Assembly: GCF_014764365.1 (NCBI RefSeq)
Contig: NZ_CP061718.1
Location: forward strand, 2,310,501-2,374,500
From: Roseococcus microcysteis
GTDB lineage: Bacteria > Pseudomonadota > Alphaproteobacteria > Acetobacterales > Acetobacteraceae
Reading direction: 5' to 3'
Length of the DNA: 64,000 nucleotides
Shown in pieces: positions 55,121-64,000 of the stretch (its first letter is position 1; each line of letters starts with the position of its first letter). Under the pieces are notes generated by a model. It was given only the letters and a program-made list of their open reading frames with translations, made no database searches and was not told where the DNA came from. A program made the position numbers and the translations under genes.

Positions 55121-57374
55121 GGACACGCCGATGCGTCCGCTGCTGAGCCCTGTCCTCCGCTTCACCAAGGAGCCAAGGCCGGAAGGGATCGCGGGCGGCG
55201 GGAAGAGCGCGTCAGGCGTTCGGAGTGACCGCCTCGGCACGCAGCGGCGCGCGCTCTCCACGCAGTTCAGGGCGCTCGCCGCGGCGGCGGGTAGCAGCCC
55301 GCGCTTTGCCGGCCGGCTCGTCGTCTATGCATCCATGTTCGACGACTCGCTTGCACCCACTTGGACGCCCTCCGACCTCTTCCACTCGACTCGCGGCGCG
55401 CGGCTCGTCGCCCCGTTTCGCAAGGGGTACCTGGTCGAGTTCGAGGCCGAGCGCCTCAAGTGGTACGCAAGCCTTGTGGAGGCCGCTGATAACACTGCGG
55501 ACCGGGTCGACATTTCACGTGTCGAGCGCGTCAGGTTTCACGAGCCGAGCGACGTTCTCGGCGCCCGGTCAATCGACAGCCTATGGGAGGCAGCCCGCGA
55601 AGCGGACGGTGGCCGTGCCTTCCTCGTGTGGCTTATGCCGCTGCGCACGAACGAGGCGGCGGAAGGATTGCTGCAACTCTTTGCCTCACTGCGCGAGCGC
55701 GTGCTGGTCGCGCCGGCGTCGTTGCTGGAGGGGCCTCCGGCCGAGGCCGACCCGCTGGTTCGGCCGGCGCTGCAGCGCAGCCTCCGCGCTGTGGCGCCGG
55801 TGGACCGCCTCAACCGCGCCATGCGGGAATACCGGCAGCATCACCGCGCCCGGACAACCGCCGTGGTGAGCTCGCCCAGTGGTTTGGCCCAGCTTGTCGC
55901 GTCAGGCGCGGTGTTCCGCCTTGATCCTGTGGCGCCGGTGACCGCGACCTCGCCGGGCGAGGGCCGTGAGCCCAATCGTCCTCTCCCGGCCACGCTGGCG
56001 ACGGCGCCGATCGTCGGGGTCGTGGACGGCGGCATGACGGCGACCTCCTACAGCCCCGCCGAGGCATGGCGAGCGGACCCGCTCGTTCCGGGCGCTTCGG
56101 CGGAGGTCAAGCACGGCAACCGGGTCACCTCGCTCGTGGTCCAGGGCCACGAGTGGAACAGCAACCTCGTCCTGCCACCACTGCATTGCCGCGTCGGCAC
56201 GGTTCAGGCGATCGCGAAGGTTGGCCATGGAGGCCCAGGGCCGGAGGAACTCGTGGCCTACCTCGACGCCGTCGTCACCGCATATCCTGAGACGCGGGTC
56301 TGGAATCTGTCGTTCAATCAGCCGCAAGAGTGCGAGCTCGACGCGGTGAGCTACCTGGGCCATGCGCTCGCGGAGCTGGCCAGGAAGCACGGCGTGCTCC
56401 TGGTGAACTCCGTCGGCAACAAGCCGGGGTCGTGGCTGCAGGCCCCGGCCGACTGCGAGGCAGCGCTGACGGTGGGTGGCCGGCTACAAACCGCTAGCGG
56501 CGAGCCCGGGGACCCTTGCACGGTGAGTTTGGGCGGGCCTGGTCCTTCGGGCCTGCTGAAGCCGGACCTCGTGCATTTCTCCCACGTCCGTGCACTGGGT
56601 GGAGCCGTAGTAAGGGGATCAAGCTTCGCCACGGCCCTCGCCTCGCCGCTGGCGGCGCATACGATGGACCGGCTCCGCGACCCTACGCCGGACCTGGTGA
56701 AAGCGCTCCTGATCCACCGCTCGGACGGAGGCGGCTTTGATCCGGCGCTCGGATTTGGCACAACCGATCTCGTCACGCTGCCGTGGGAGTGCCGTCCGGG
56801 TACCGTGACGCTCCACTGGCGGGCGCGCCTCCGCACACGCGCAGCCTACTACTGGGAGCTCCCGATCCCGCCGGCACTGCGTGACGGGGGCAGGCTTCGG
56901 GGTCAGGGGCGCCTGACTGCAATCCTGAACCCGCACCCAATGGTGACGGACTACGCGGGGCCGAACTACTTCAGCGCGAGGCTCAACGCCGCCGTGCAGC
57001 TGGAGAGGGGCGGGCATTTTCACAACCTGCTCGGCTCAATGGACACCGACCGGATCCCAGAGCAGATCGCGCGGGCAATCGACCATAAGTGGTCACCGGT
57101 CCGGCACCACGTGCGCGACTTCCGGCGACCCGGTGTACAGGCCGACGGACCGAACCTTCGCGTTTATGCCCGCGTCTACACGCGCGATCACTATTTATAC
57201 GGCTATTCCAGCGCCGACGAGGTGCCGGAGCTCGACGCGGTGTTCGTCCTGTCGCTCGTCTCGCCCGACGAAGCGGGCGAAATTTACGACCAAGTTAGGC
57301 AGCAGCTCGGCGCCTTCGTCGAACCGTCTGTGATTGAAGCCGGTATCGATATCGAGGCGGACGACGGTCTCTGA
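55113..57374 (+). CDS. Subtilisin-like S8 family serine protease, partner of the AAA+ ATPase
   Basis: The product is 753 aa, cytoplasmic (no signal peptide). A long N-terminal region of about 295 residues, rich in Arg and Ala, precedes the protease core. Catalytic residues are in normal order: APIVGVVDGGMTA (Asp305), EVKHGNRVTSLV (His334), LLVNSVGNKPGS (oxyanion Asn436) and VVRGSSFATALASPLAAH (Ser504). The C-terminal 200 residues form a beta-rich domain (TVTLHWRARLRTRAAYYWEL). The whole catalytic set is intact. With the overlapping AAA+ gene it forms a two-gene unit recurrent in bacterial defence islands. Its targets and trigger are not known from sequence. Confidence 0.8.
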   Translation: MAEDTPMRPLLSPVLRFTKEPRPEGIAGGGKSASGVRSDRLGTQRRALSTQFRALAAAAGSSPRFAGRLVVYASMFDDSLAPTWTPSDLFHSTRGARLVAPFRKGYLVEFEAERLKWYASLVEAADNTADRVDISRVERVRFHEPSDVLGARSIDSLWEAAREADGGRAFLVWLMPLRTNEAAEGLLQLFASLRERVLVAPASLLEGPPAEADPLVRPALQRSLRAVAPVDRLNRAMREYRQHHRARTTAVVSSPSGLAQLVASGAVFRLDPVAPVTATSPGEGREPNRPLPATLATAPIVGVVDGGMTATSYSPAEAWRADPLVPGASAEVKHGNRVTSLVVQGHEWNSNLVLPPLHCRVGTVQAIAKVGHGGPGPEELVAYLDAVVTAYPETRVWNLSFNQPQECELDAVSYLGHALAELARKHGVLLVNSVGNKPGSWLQAPADCEAALTVGGRLQTASGEPGDPCTVSLGGPGPSGLLKPDLVHFSHVRALGGAVVRGSSFATALASPLAAHTMDRLRDPTPDLVKALLIHRSDGGGFDPALGFGTTDLVTLPWECRPGTVTLHWRARLRTRAAYYWELPIPPALRDGGRLRGQGRLTAILNPHPMVTDYAGPNYFSARLNAAVQLERGGHFHNLLGSMDTDRIPEQIARAIDHKWSPVRHHVRDFRRPGVQADGPNLRVYARVYTRDHYLYGYSSADEVPELDAVFVLSLVSPDEAGEIYDQVRQQLGAFVEPSVIEAGIDIEADDGL

Positions 57375-57705
57375 CCCCGGACCTCTGAAGTTGGCTCGGA
57401 GGGACGTGGCGCGTGCAACAGGCTCGGGGGTAAAGCGCTGTGCTCGGGCCCGGTGGCCACCGCCCGGGCAATAACGATGCGGAATGGTGGCGACATGCCT
57501 TCCAAGCACATTGAGTGAAATCAGTTGGTTGCAGCTTGTTGGGTAAATCACCCCACCCCCAAGCTTGGGAGACTTTCGAGCCTCCGGAGAGCGATTGCCC
57601 GGGTCGTTGCGTTCTCCAACCCTCAAGCCGCCGTGGCAAAACCCCACGAAACCTGCGGTTCACGGCGCTGTCGACGCGTCGACCATGTGAGGTTGGGAAA
57701 CCGAC
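57375..57705. other. Non-coding gap between the S8 protease and tRNA-Gly
   Basis: These 331 bases hold no convincing gene. A frame reading GAGEGIRTLDPDLGKVV across the tRNA is a well-known artefact. The region is less GC-rich in places (TTGAGTGAAATCAGTTGGTT near 57511) and may contain an attachment remnant, but no repeat of the tRNA 3' end was found here. Confidence 0.4.
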
Positions 57706-57780
<75 letters not shown>

Positions 57781-57855
57781 TCGTGGCGTGGCGGGTGATT
57801 GCCATGGTTCGGAAACCCTCGCAAGCCCCCCACCGCGAAAAGCCGACGCGAAAGG

Positions 57856-59052
57856 CTAAGCCCCCCGCCCCAGCCATCGCAGCACCCAAAGCCCCGCCAG
57901 CGTCACCACCGCCAGATGCCCGAAGGCCAGGCCCCAGCCCAGCGCGCCGCCGCCTCCCAAATCCAGCATCAGCCCCACGCCCAGCGGCCCCAGGAAGCCG
58001 CCGGCATAGCCCGCCATGCTGTGCAGCCCCATGGTGGCACCCCGCAGCCGCTTGTCGGCCGCCTGGACGGTGCCCGCGGTCAGCGCGGCGCTGTCCAGGT
58101 AGATCGCGGCGTTCCACAGCAGCACCAGCGCCACCGCCAGCGGGACCGAGACACTCCCGGCCCAGCCCGTCAGCACCGACAGCGCGGCGGCGGCCCCCAT
58201 GGCCCCCAGCACCACCCGCCCACGCCCATGCCTCTGCGCCATCTCGTTGCCGGTGATGGAGACCGCGATGCCCAGCAGCCCCGCCAATGTGAACAGCAGG
58301 GCCGGCGCCGGCAGCCAGGCCGGCCCGCCCAGCTGCGCCTGGGACGCCACCAGGAAGGTCACGGCCCAGGCGCGCAGGGCGGCCAATTCCCAGGTGTGGA
58401 CGGTGTAGCCCGCGATCCAGCCCAGGGCCTGGCGGTTCCGCAGCACCGGGCGGAAGTCCAGCAGCCGGCCCGGCGCCGGGGCGGGCCGGGCATCGGGCAG
58501 CAGCCAGGCCGCGATGGCCAGCGCCAGCCCCGCCATCACCGCGCCGAACAGGAAGGCCGCGCCCGGCCCCGCCAGCGCGTCGAACAGCCCGGCGAAGGCG
58601 AAGGACAGCGCCCCCGCCAGCCCCACCCCCGCCGCATGCCAGGACACGGCGCGGGACTGCGCGGCGCCCTCCAGCGGATCGGCCAGCGCCTTGAGGCCGG
58701 GCATGTAGCAGGCCGCCCAGCCCACCCCCGCCATGGCCCGCAGCAGCATCCCGGACCAGAACCCGTCCGCCCAGACCACGAAGCCCAGATGCGAGGCCAG
58801 CGTCAGCGCCGCCCCGCACAGGTAGATGCGCCGCGGGGCCATGCGGTCGGTCAGGGCCAGCAGCACCGGCACGGCGGGCACATAGGCGGCGAAGAAGATG
58901 CCCACCAGCCAGCCCGCCTCGGTGTTGGACATCTCCCACCGCGCCATGAAGCCCGGCAGCAGGGCGGGCAGGGTGAAGGCGCCGACCTGCACGCCGAACT
59001 GCGCCAGCACCATGCCCCGCAGGAAGGCAGAGGTGCCGGGGGCCGGCCTCAC
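57856..59052 (-). CDS. MFS transporter
   Basis: The product is 398 aa from GTG 59052, which overlaps the stop of the upstream flavoprotein gene (GTGA). About twelve hydrophobic segments are visible. The loop motif between helices 2 and 3 is LTDRMAPRRIYLCGAALTL, an MFS-A-type G/D-R-x-x-R signature. Helix 4 contains RAMAGVGWAACYMPGL. The second half repeats the pattern less strongly (GNEMAQRHGRGRVVLGAMGA). The substrate is unknown. It belongs to a three-gene overlapping operon with two FAD enzymes, so it may export or import a compound related to them. Confidence 0.8.
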   Translation of the reverse strand: MRPAPGTSAFLRGMVLAQFGVQVGAFTLPALLPGFMARWEMSNTEAGWLVGIFFAAYVPAVPVLLALTDRMAPRRIYLCGAALTLASHLGFVVWADGFWSGMLLRAMAGVGWAACYMPGLKALADPLEGAAQSRAVSWHAAGVGLAGALSFAFAGLFDALAGPGAAFLFGAVMAGLALAIAAWLLPDARPAPAPGRLLDFRPVLRNRQALGWIAGYTVHTWELAALRAWAVTFLVASQAQLGGPAWLPAPALLFTLAGLLGIAVSITGNEMAQRHGRGRVVLGAMGAAAALSVLTGWAGSVSVPLAVALVLLWNAAIYLDSAALTAGTVQAADKRLRGATMGLHSMAGYAGGFLGPLGVGLMLDLGGGGALGWGLAFGHLAVVTLAGLWVLRWLGRGA

Positions 59053-60224
59053 AGCGCCTCGCCCGCCGCCCAGCCGGAGGACCAGGCCCATTGGAAATTG
59101 TAGCCGCCGAGCCAGCCCGTCACGTCCACCGCCTCGCCCACCACGAAGAGGCCGGGCACCGCGCGCGCCTCCATGCTCTGCTGCGACAGGGCGCGGGTGT
59201 CCACGCCGCCCAGCGTCACCTCGGCCTTGGCGTAGCCCTCGGTGCCCGCGGGCTCGAGGCGCCAGGATTTCAGCAGGGCGGCCAGGCCGCGGAGGTCGGC
59301 ATCGCGCGTGTCGGCCAGCCGCGCGGGCAGGTGCCGCGCGGCCAGGGCCTGCGCCAGGCGCTGCGGCAAGGCCTCCGCCAGCAGGGTGCGGCCCTCGGCG
59401 CGGGGACGGGCGCGCTTGCCCTCCAGCAGCCAGGCGGTGGCGTCGCGGTGGGGCAGCAGGTCCAGCACCAGCGCCTCCCCCTCCCGCCAGTAGGAGGAGG
59501 CCTGGAGAATGGCCGGGCCGGACAGCCCGCGATGGGTAAACAGCATCGCCTCCTCGAACGCCATGCGGCCGCAGCGCGCCACCGCGCCCAACGCCACGCC
59601 GGAGAGCGGCCGCATCAGCTCCAGCGCCTCGCCCGCGAAGGTCAGGGGCACCAGGCCGGGGCGCAGCGCCGTGACGGGCAAACCAAAGCGCCGCGCCACA
59701 TCATGCGCGAAGCCGGTCGCACCCATCTTGGGAATGGAAAGCCCCCCCGTCGCCAGCACCAAAGCGGGCGCGGTGAAAACGCCCTGGCTGGTTTCCACGC
59801 GATAGCCCGTGTCGCGCGCGATGTCGGTGATGCGGCAGTTCAGCCGGATCTCCACACCCGCCGCCGCGCATTCCGCCAGCAGCATCGCCACGATGGCCCG
59901 CGCCGAGCCGTCACAGAACAGCTGCCCCAGCGTCTTCTCATGGAACGGGATGCCGTGCCGCCGCACCAGCGCGATGAAGTCATGCTGCGTGTAGCGCGCG
60001 AGGGCGGAGCGCGCGAAATGCGGGTTGGCCGAGAGGAACCGCTCCGGCACGCAGCCCGTATTGGTGAAGTTGCAGCGCCCACCGCCGCTGATCAGGATCT
60101 TCTTGCCGGCGGCCTCGGCATGGTCCAGCAGCAGCACCCGCCGCCCGCGCTGCCCCGCGCGCATGGCGGCGAAGAGCCCCGCCGCGCCGGCGCCGATCAC
60201 CACCGCGTCATAGTGGTGGTTCAC
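59049..60224 (-). CDS. HI0933/BaiN-type NAD(P)/FAD-dependent flavoprotein
   Basis: The product is 391 aa. It begins YDAVVIGAGAAGLFAAMRAG, the FAD-binding Rossmann motif (residues 6-19). Further landmarks are KKILISGGGRCNFTNT and FHEKTLGQLFCDGSARAIVA. The C-terminal GLFVVGEAVDVTGWLGGYNF, QWAWSSGWAAGEAL is typical of the HI0933 family. Function of the family is mostly unknown; relatives reduce steroid or other substrates. GTG 60224 overlaps the preceding stop. It lies in an operon with a second flavin enzyme. Confidence 0.85.
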   Translation of the reverse strand: MNHHYDAVVIGAGAAGLFAAMRAGQRGRRVLLLDHAEAAGKKILISGGGRCNFTNTGCVPERFLSANPHFARSALARYTQHDFIALVRRHGIPFHEKTLGQLFCDGSARAIVAMLLAECAAAGVEIRLNCRITDIARDTGYRVETSQGVFTAPALVLATGGLSIPKMGATGFAHDVARRFGLPVTALRPGLVPLTFAGEALELMRPLSGVALGAVARCGRMAFEEAMLFTHRGLSGPAILQASSYWREGEALVLDLLPHRDATAWLLEGKRARPRAEGRTLLAEALPQRLAQALAARHLPARLADTRDADLRGLAALLKSWRLEPAGTEGYAKAEVTLGGVDTRALSQQSMEARAVPGLFVVGEAVDVTGWLGGYNFQWAWSSGWAAGEAL

Positions 60225-61867
60225 GCCGCCGCCTGGGACAGCCCCGCCATGTCGCGCCCCACTGCCTCGGCCACGCGGATGCCGTCCACCCCGGCCGAGA
60301 AGATGCCGCCCGCATAGCCCGCGCCCTCGCCCGCCGGATACAGCCCGCGCGTGTTCACGCTGTGGAAGGACGCGTCGCGCCGGATGCGCACGGGCGAGGA
60401 GGTGCGCGTCTCCACCCCCGTCATCACCGCATCCTCCATGTCGAAGCCCGGGATGGACCGCGCGAAGGCGGGCAAGGCCTCACGGATCGCCGCCACGACG
60501 AAATCGGGCAGGCAGAGCGAGAGGTCGGTTGGCGTCACCCCCGGCTTGTAGCTCGGCACCGCGCTGCCGAGATGGGTGGAAGGCCGCCCGGCCAGGAAAT
60601 CCTCCACGCGCTGGGCCGGCGCGCGATAGTCGCCGCCGCCCGCCACGAAGGCACGTTCCTCCCAATGCCGCTGGAAGGCGATGCCGGCCAGCGGCCCGCC
60701 CGGGTAGTCCACCTCCGGCGTGATGCCGACGACGATGCCCGCATTGGCGTTCCGCTCGGCGCGCGAATACTGGCTCATGCCGTTCGTCACCACGCGGCCG
60801 GGCTCGCTGGTGGCGGCGACGACGGTGCCGCCCGGGCACATGCAGAAGGAATAGACGCCACGGCCATTCGCGCAGTGGTGCACCAGCTTGTAGTCCGCCG
60901 CGCCCAGGATGGGGTTGCCCGCGAAATTTCCGAAGCGCGCCCGGTCGATGACCGATTGCGGGTGCTCGATCCGCACGCCGATGGAGAAGGGCTTCGCCTC
61001 CACATGCACGCCGCGCGCGTGCAGCACCTCGAAGGTGTCGCGGGCGGAGTGGCCGATGGCCAGCACGACATGCTCCGTCTCGATGGTCTCGCCCGCCTCG
61101 GTGACGACGCCCGCCATGCGGCGCACCCCGTCGCGCCCCGTCTCCACCAGGAAATCCGTCACCTTGGTGCCGAAGCGGTATTCGCCGCCCAGCGCCTCGA
61201 TCTTGGCGCGCAGGCTTTCCACCATGGTCACCAGGCGGAAGGTGCCGATATGCGGCTTGGCCACCCAGAGGATTTCCTCGGGCGCGCCGGCCTGCACGAA
61301 CTCCGTCAGCACCTTGCGGCCCAGATGCTGCGGGTCCTTGATGCCCGACCAGAGCTTGCCGTCGGAGAAGGTGCCCGCGCCGCCCTCGCCGAATTGCACA
61401 TTGCTCTCGGGCGTCAGCACGCCGCGGCGCCACAACCCCCAGGTGTCCTTGGTGCGTTCCCGCACCACCTTCCCGCGATCGAGGATGATGGGCCGGAAGC
61501 CCATCTCCGCCAGGATCAGCGCGGCGAAGAGCCCGCAAGGCCCGGTGCCGATCACGACCGGCCGGCGCGCGGGCGGCTCGGCCGCATGCGCCACATGGCG
61601 GTAGGTGGTGTCGGGGCGCGGGCCCAGCGTGCGCGCCAGCGCCTTGTCGCCCGCGGCGCGCTTGAGCAGCGCGGCCTCATCGGCCACGGCGAAGTCCACG
61701 GAATAGACCAGCTCGATGGCCGAGCGGCGGCGCGCATCCCAGGCCCGCCGTGCCACCTCGTGCGAGAGCAGTTCGCCCGCGCGCAGCCCCAGCCGCGCCA
61801 CCAGCGCGGCGGCGATGGCGTCGGGCGCGTGGTCCAGCGGCAGGCGCAGTTCGGTCAGTCTCAGCAT
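60221..61867 (-). CDS. FAD-dependent dehydrogenase (COG2509 type)
   Basis: The product is 548 aa from ATG 61867. An N-terminal domain of about 90 residues (RLTELRLPLDHAPDAIAAAL) is followed by the Rossmann motif VVIGTGPCGLFAALILAEMG (about 105-124). The block NVQFGEGGAGTFSDGKLWSG, HHCANGRGVYSFCMCPGGTV and the C-terminal GLYPAGEGAGYAGGIFSAGV are the COG2509 signature. It is annotated as an uncharacterised oxidoreductase. Conserved cysteines occur in SFCMCPGG. It is first in the operon and overlaps the next gene. Confidence 0.85.
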   Translation of the reverse strand: MLRLTELRLPLDHAPDAIAAALVARLGLRAGELLSHEVARRAWDARRRSAIELVYSVDFAVADEAALLKRAAGDKALARTLGPRPDTTYRHVAHAAEPPARRPVVIGTGPCGLFAALILAEMGFRPIILDRGKVVRERTKDTWGLWRRGVLTPESNVQFGEGGAGTFSDGKLWSGIKDPQHLGRKVLTEFVQAGAPEEILWVAKPHIGTFRLVTMVESLRAKIEALGGEYRFGTKVTDFLVETGRDGVRRMAGVVTEAGETIETEHVVLAIGHSARDTFEVLHARGVHVEAKPFSIGVRIEHPQSVIDRARFGNFAGNPILGAADYKLVHHCANGRGVYSFCMCPGGTVVAATSEPGRVVTNGMSQYSRAERNANAGIVVGITPEVDYPGGPLAGIAFQRHWEERAFVAGGGDYRAPAQRVEDFLAGRPSTHLGSAVPSYKPGVTPTDLSLCLPDFVVAAIREALPAFARSIPGFDMEDAVMTGVETRTSSPVRIRRDASFHSVNTRGLYPAGEGAGYAGGIFSAGVDGIRVAEAVGRDMAGLSQAAA

Positions 61868-62059
61868 GGCTCGTCTCTCAACGGTCCTGGATAGGGCGCG
61901 GCGCGGCATTTGGCGACAGTCGGCGTGTCATTCCGTTAACCTGTCATTTCCGCTTGACCTCCGTTGCGTCTGCCGCCATCCGCATCGGCCAAGAATGTCG
62001 CGAACGACACCGGGCGGGCATTGATATTTCACGATGGATTTTCTGGGGGCAGGACACGT

Positions 62060-64000
62060 ATGGCGCAGACACGCCCGAATGACGACGTGAACACCGAGAT
62101 CGAGGATCTCGAATTCGCCAGCGCGCGCCGCGAACTGCCGGGGCTGCAGGGCATGATCTGGCGCGCCGCCGCCACCGCCTTCGTCTCCTTCCACCTCTGG
62201 ATCCTGCTGGTGCAGCCGGTGGACCCCACCGTCTCGCGCGCCATCCACGTCTTCTTCGGCGCGGCGCTGGGCTTCGCGCTCTTCGCGCCGCGCGCCAGCA
62301 CCAACCTGGTGCGGCCCGTGCCGCTGTATGACTGGGTGCTGATCGGCCTCTCCCTCATCATCCCGTTCCACTACATCTTCGACGCCGACGGCATCGAAAT
62401 GCGGACCTTCATGGGCCCCAACCTGCAGGACATGCTGGTGGCGGGTGTCGGCATCCTGCTGGTGCTGGAATTCGCGCGGCGCACGGCGGGGCTGGTGATG
62501 CCGCTTATCGCCGTCACCTTCATCGCCTATTGCTTCGTCGGGCCCTGGATGCCGGGCATCCTGTTCCATCGTGGCGTGGCCTTCGACCAGCTGCTGGTGG
62601 AGCTGTTCAACAACAATGGCGTGCTGGGCACCATCGTGCAGGTCAGCGCCAGCTTCATCATCATGTTCGTGGTGTTTGCCACCTTCCTCCAGAAATCCAA
62701 CGCGGGCGAGTATTTCAACGACGTGGCCCTCGCTTTGGTGGGAAGGCTGCGGGGCGGCCCGGCCAAGGTCACGGTGCTGTCCGGCATCATGTTCGGCGCG
62801 GTCTCGGGCTCGGCCGTGGCCAATGTGGTGGCGTCCGGCGCCTTCACCATCCCCATGATGCGCCGCGTGGGCTATGATCGCGCCACCGCCGGCGCCATCG
62901 AGGCCACCAGCTCCACCGGCGGGCAGATCACCCCGCCCGTCATGGGCGCCGGCGCCTTCATCATGGCCGAGGTGCTGGGCATCCCCTACACCGAGATCGC
63001 GCTGGCGGGCCTCATCCCCGCGCTGCTCTTCTACTGGGCCAACTACACCCATTGCGACCTGAACGCGCGCAAGCTCGGCATCCGGGGCCTGCCGCGCGAC
63101 GAGCTGCCGCGCTGGACGACCATCCTGCGCCGCCTCTACATGGCTTCGCCGCTGATCCTGCTGATCTTCATGCTGGTGCAGGGCTTCTCGCCCTTCCGCG
63201 CCGCGGCCTGGGGCATCGCGGCGACGCTGGTCATCATGATCGTCACCTCGCTGGTGCACCGGGTGTGGCTGCAGCGGCAGGGGCTGTTCACCGGCACCGC
63301 CTCGGCCGTCATCGAGACGGCGGCGCAGATCTATGACGCGCTGCATGGCTCCATGAAGGAGGTGATGCAGCTCATCGCCGTCTGCGCCGCGGCCGGCATC
63401 GTGGCGGGCGTCATCGGCGTGACCGGCGTGGGCGGGCGCTTCGCCTCCATGCTGCTGGAGGTGGCGGGCGCCTCCTCGCTGGTGGCCATGATGTTCGCCA
63501 TGTGCGTGGCCATCATCCTGGGCATGGGCGTGCCCACCACCGCCGCCTATGCCATCGCGGCGGCCGTGGTGGCGCCAGGCCTGATCCGCATCGGGGTCGA
63601 GCCGCTGGTGGCGCACATGTTCATCTTCTACTTCGCCATCCTCTCGGCCATCACGCCGCCGGTCGCGCTCGCCTCCTTCGCGGCCGCCTCCATGGCGCGG
63701 GCGGATATGTGGCAGACCAGCGTGATCGCGCTGAAACTGGGGCTGGCCACCTTCATCGTGCCCTACATGTTCTGGCTCTCGCCCGCGCTGCTGGCGCAGG
63801 GCTCCTTCCTGGAGGTCCTGCCCGCGCTGATCACGGCGCTGGGCGGCGTCTGGTTCCTCGCCTGCGCGACCGAGGGCTGGATGCTGAACGGGCCCCTCCA
63901 CCCCGCGCTGCGCTTCGTCTCGGGCAGCGCGGGCTTCATGATGATGATCCCGGAATCCGTGACGGACCTCACGGGCATCACCATCGGCGTGGCGCTGTTC
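62060..64000 (+). CDS. Fused TRAP (TAXI-type) transporter permease, truncated by the window edge
   Basis: The frame is open from ATG 62060 to the last base, giving 647 codons of a longer protein. A hydrophilic N-terminus of about 30 residues is followed by a four-helix small-permease (DctQ-like) part up to about residue 160. The large DctM-like permease follows, with FGAVSGSAVANVVASGAFTI, EATSSTGGQITPPVMGAGAF and LGMGVPTTAAYAIAAAVVAP plus AILSAITPPVALASFAAAS. The fusion is typical of TAXI-type TRAP systems, which import organic acids with Na+ using a periplasmic binding protein. GGGGGCAGG lies upstream of the start. The binding protein is not in the window. Confidence 0.9.
   Translation, partial: MAQTRPNDDVNTEIEDLEFASARRELPGLQGMIWRAAATAFVSFHLWILLVQPVDPTVSRAIHVFFGAALGFALFAPRASTNLVRPVPLYDWVLIGLSLIIPFHYIFDADGIEMRTFMGPNLQDMLVAGVGILLVLEFARRTAGLVMPLIAVTFIAYCFVGPWMPGILFHRGVAFDQLLVELFNNNGVLGTIVQVSASFIIMFVVFATFLQKSNAGEYFNDVALALVGRLRGGPAKVTVLSGIMFGAVSGSAVANVVASGAFTIPMMRRVGYDRATAGAIEATSSTGGQITPPVMGAGAFIMAEVLGIPYTEIALAGLIPALLFYWANYTHCDLNARKLGIRGLPRDELPRWTTILRRLYMASPLILLIFMLVQGFSPFRAAAWGIAATLVIMIVTSLVHRVWLQRQGLFTGTASAVIETAAQIYDALHGSMKEVMQLIAVCAAAGIVAGVIGVTGVGGRFASMLLEVAGASSLVAMMFAMCVAIILGMGVPTTAAYAIAAAVVAPGLIRIGVEPLVAHMFIFYFAILSAITPPVALASFAAASMARADMWQTSVIALKLGLATFIVPYMFWLSPALLAQGSFLEVLPALITALGGVWFLACATEGWMLNGPLHPALRFVSGSAGFMMMIPESVTDLTGITIGVALF

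Overview
The window is GC-rich, with dense, overlapping, GTG/ATG-started genes typical of an alphaproteobacterium. The long runs of Ala/Arg/Gly-rich proteins, the lambda-like siphoprophage and the flanking genes (tandem universal stress protein, PEP synthase, TAXI-type TRAP permease) suggest Acetobacteraceae of the Roseomonas/Roseococcus kind. This placement is inferred from style and gene content only.

Layout. (1) 1-4729 is chromosomal: a truncated DUF1538 membrane protein, a two-domain universal stress protein, two small proteins (one DUF2934) and PEP synthase. (2) 4730-7649 is a scar region. It holds a decayed 3' end of a phage tailspike gene (4832-4910) and a neurotransmitter:sodium symporter cut in two by a complete IS4-type element (5976-7246), with a perfect 9-bp target duplication. 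(3) 7732 to about 50468 is a prophage of about 43 kb. The late genes run on the minus strand from small terminase (29402) to tailspike (7732): packaging, portal, a protease-capsid fusion, tail tube, tail chaperone with a -1 frameshift site, tape measure and tail tip. A BrnT/BrnA toxin-antitoxin pair (plus strand) and an SBF-family transporter are lodged between tail genes as cargo. The early/middle minus-strand block (29460-45864) carries small proteins, two ParB-methyltransferase fusions, a RuvC-like resolvase, a Toprim/VapE primase-helicase beside a cluster of eight identical 8-bp repeats (candidate origin), a Dda/RecD-like helicase, a Cas4-like nuclease, a Sak4-like ATPase and a sigma-like factor. 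The plus-strand control/integration block (46162-50468) has ImmA, an XRE repressor, two small proteins, DUF2924, a large serine recombinase and its usual small partner.

(4) 50535-57374 is a four-gene plus-strand block next to the integrase. It encodes a PD-(D/E)XK nuclease fused to an N6-adenine methyltransferase, a duplicated type I S-like specificity protein, a AAA+ ATPase with a C-terminal helix-turn-helix, and a subtilisin-like (S8) protease. The first two genes overlap, and so do the last two. This is the strongest candidate in the window for an incompletely described defence system: a compact restriction-modification unit followed by an ATPase-protease pair. It sits against tRNA-Gly(GCC), whose 3' end points toward it.

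(5) 57706-64000 is chromosome again: tRNA-Gly, a three-gene overlapping operon (MFS transporter, HI0933-type flavoprotein, COG2509-type FAD dehydrogenase) and a truncated fused TRAP permease.

Two regulatory repeat families tie prophage units together. A 17-bp motif that includes the start codon occurs in front of one early minus-strand gene and of the integrase operon. A leader of about 60 bp is repeated upstream of two small early genes. No CRISPR array or rRNA was seen.
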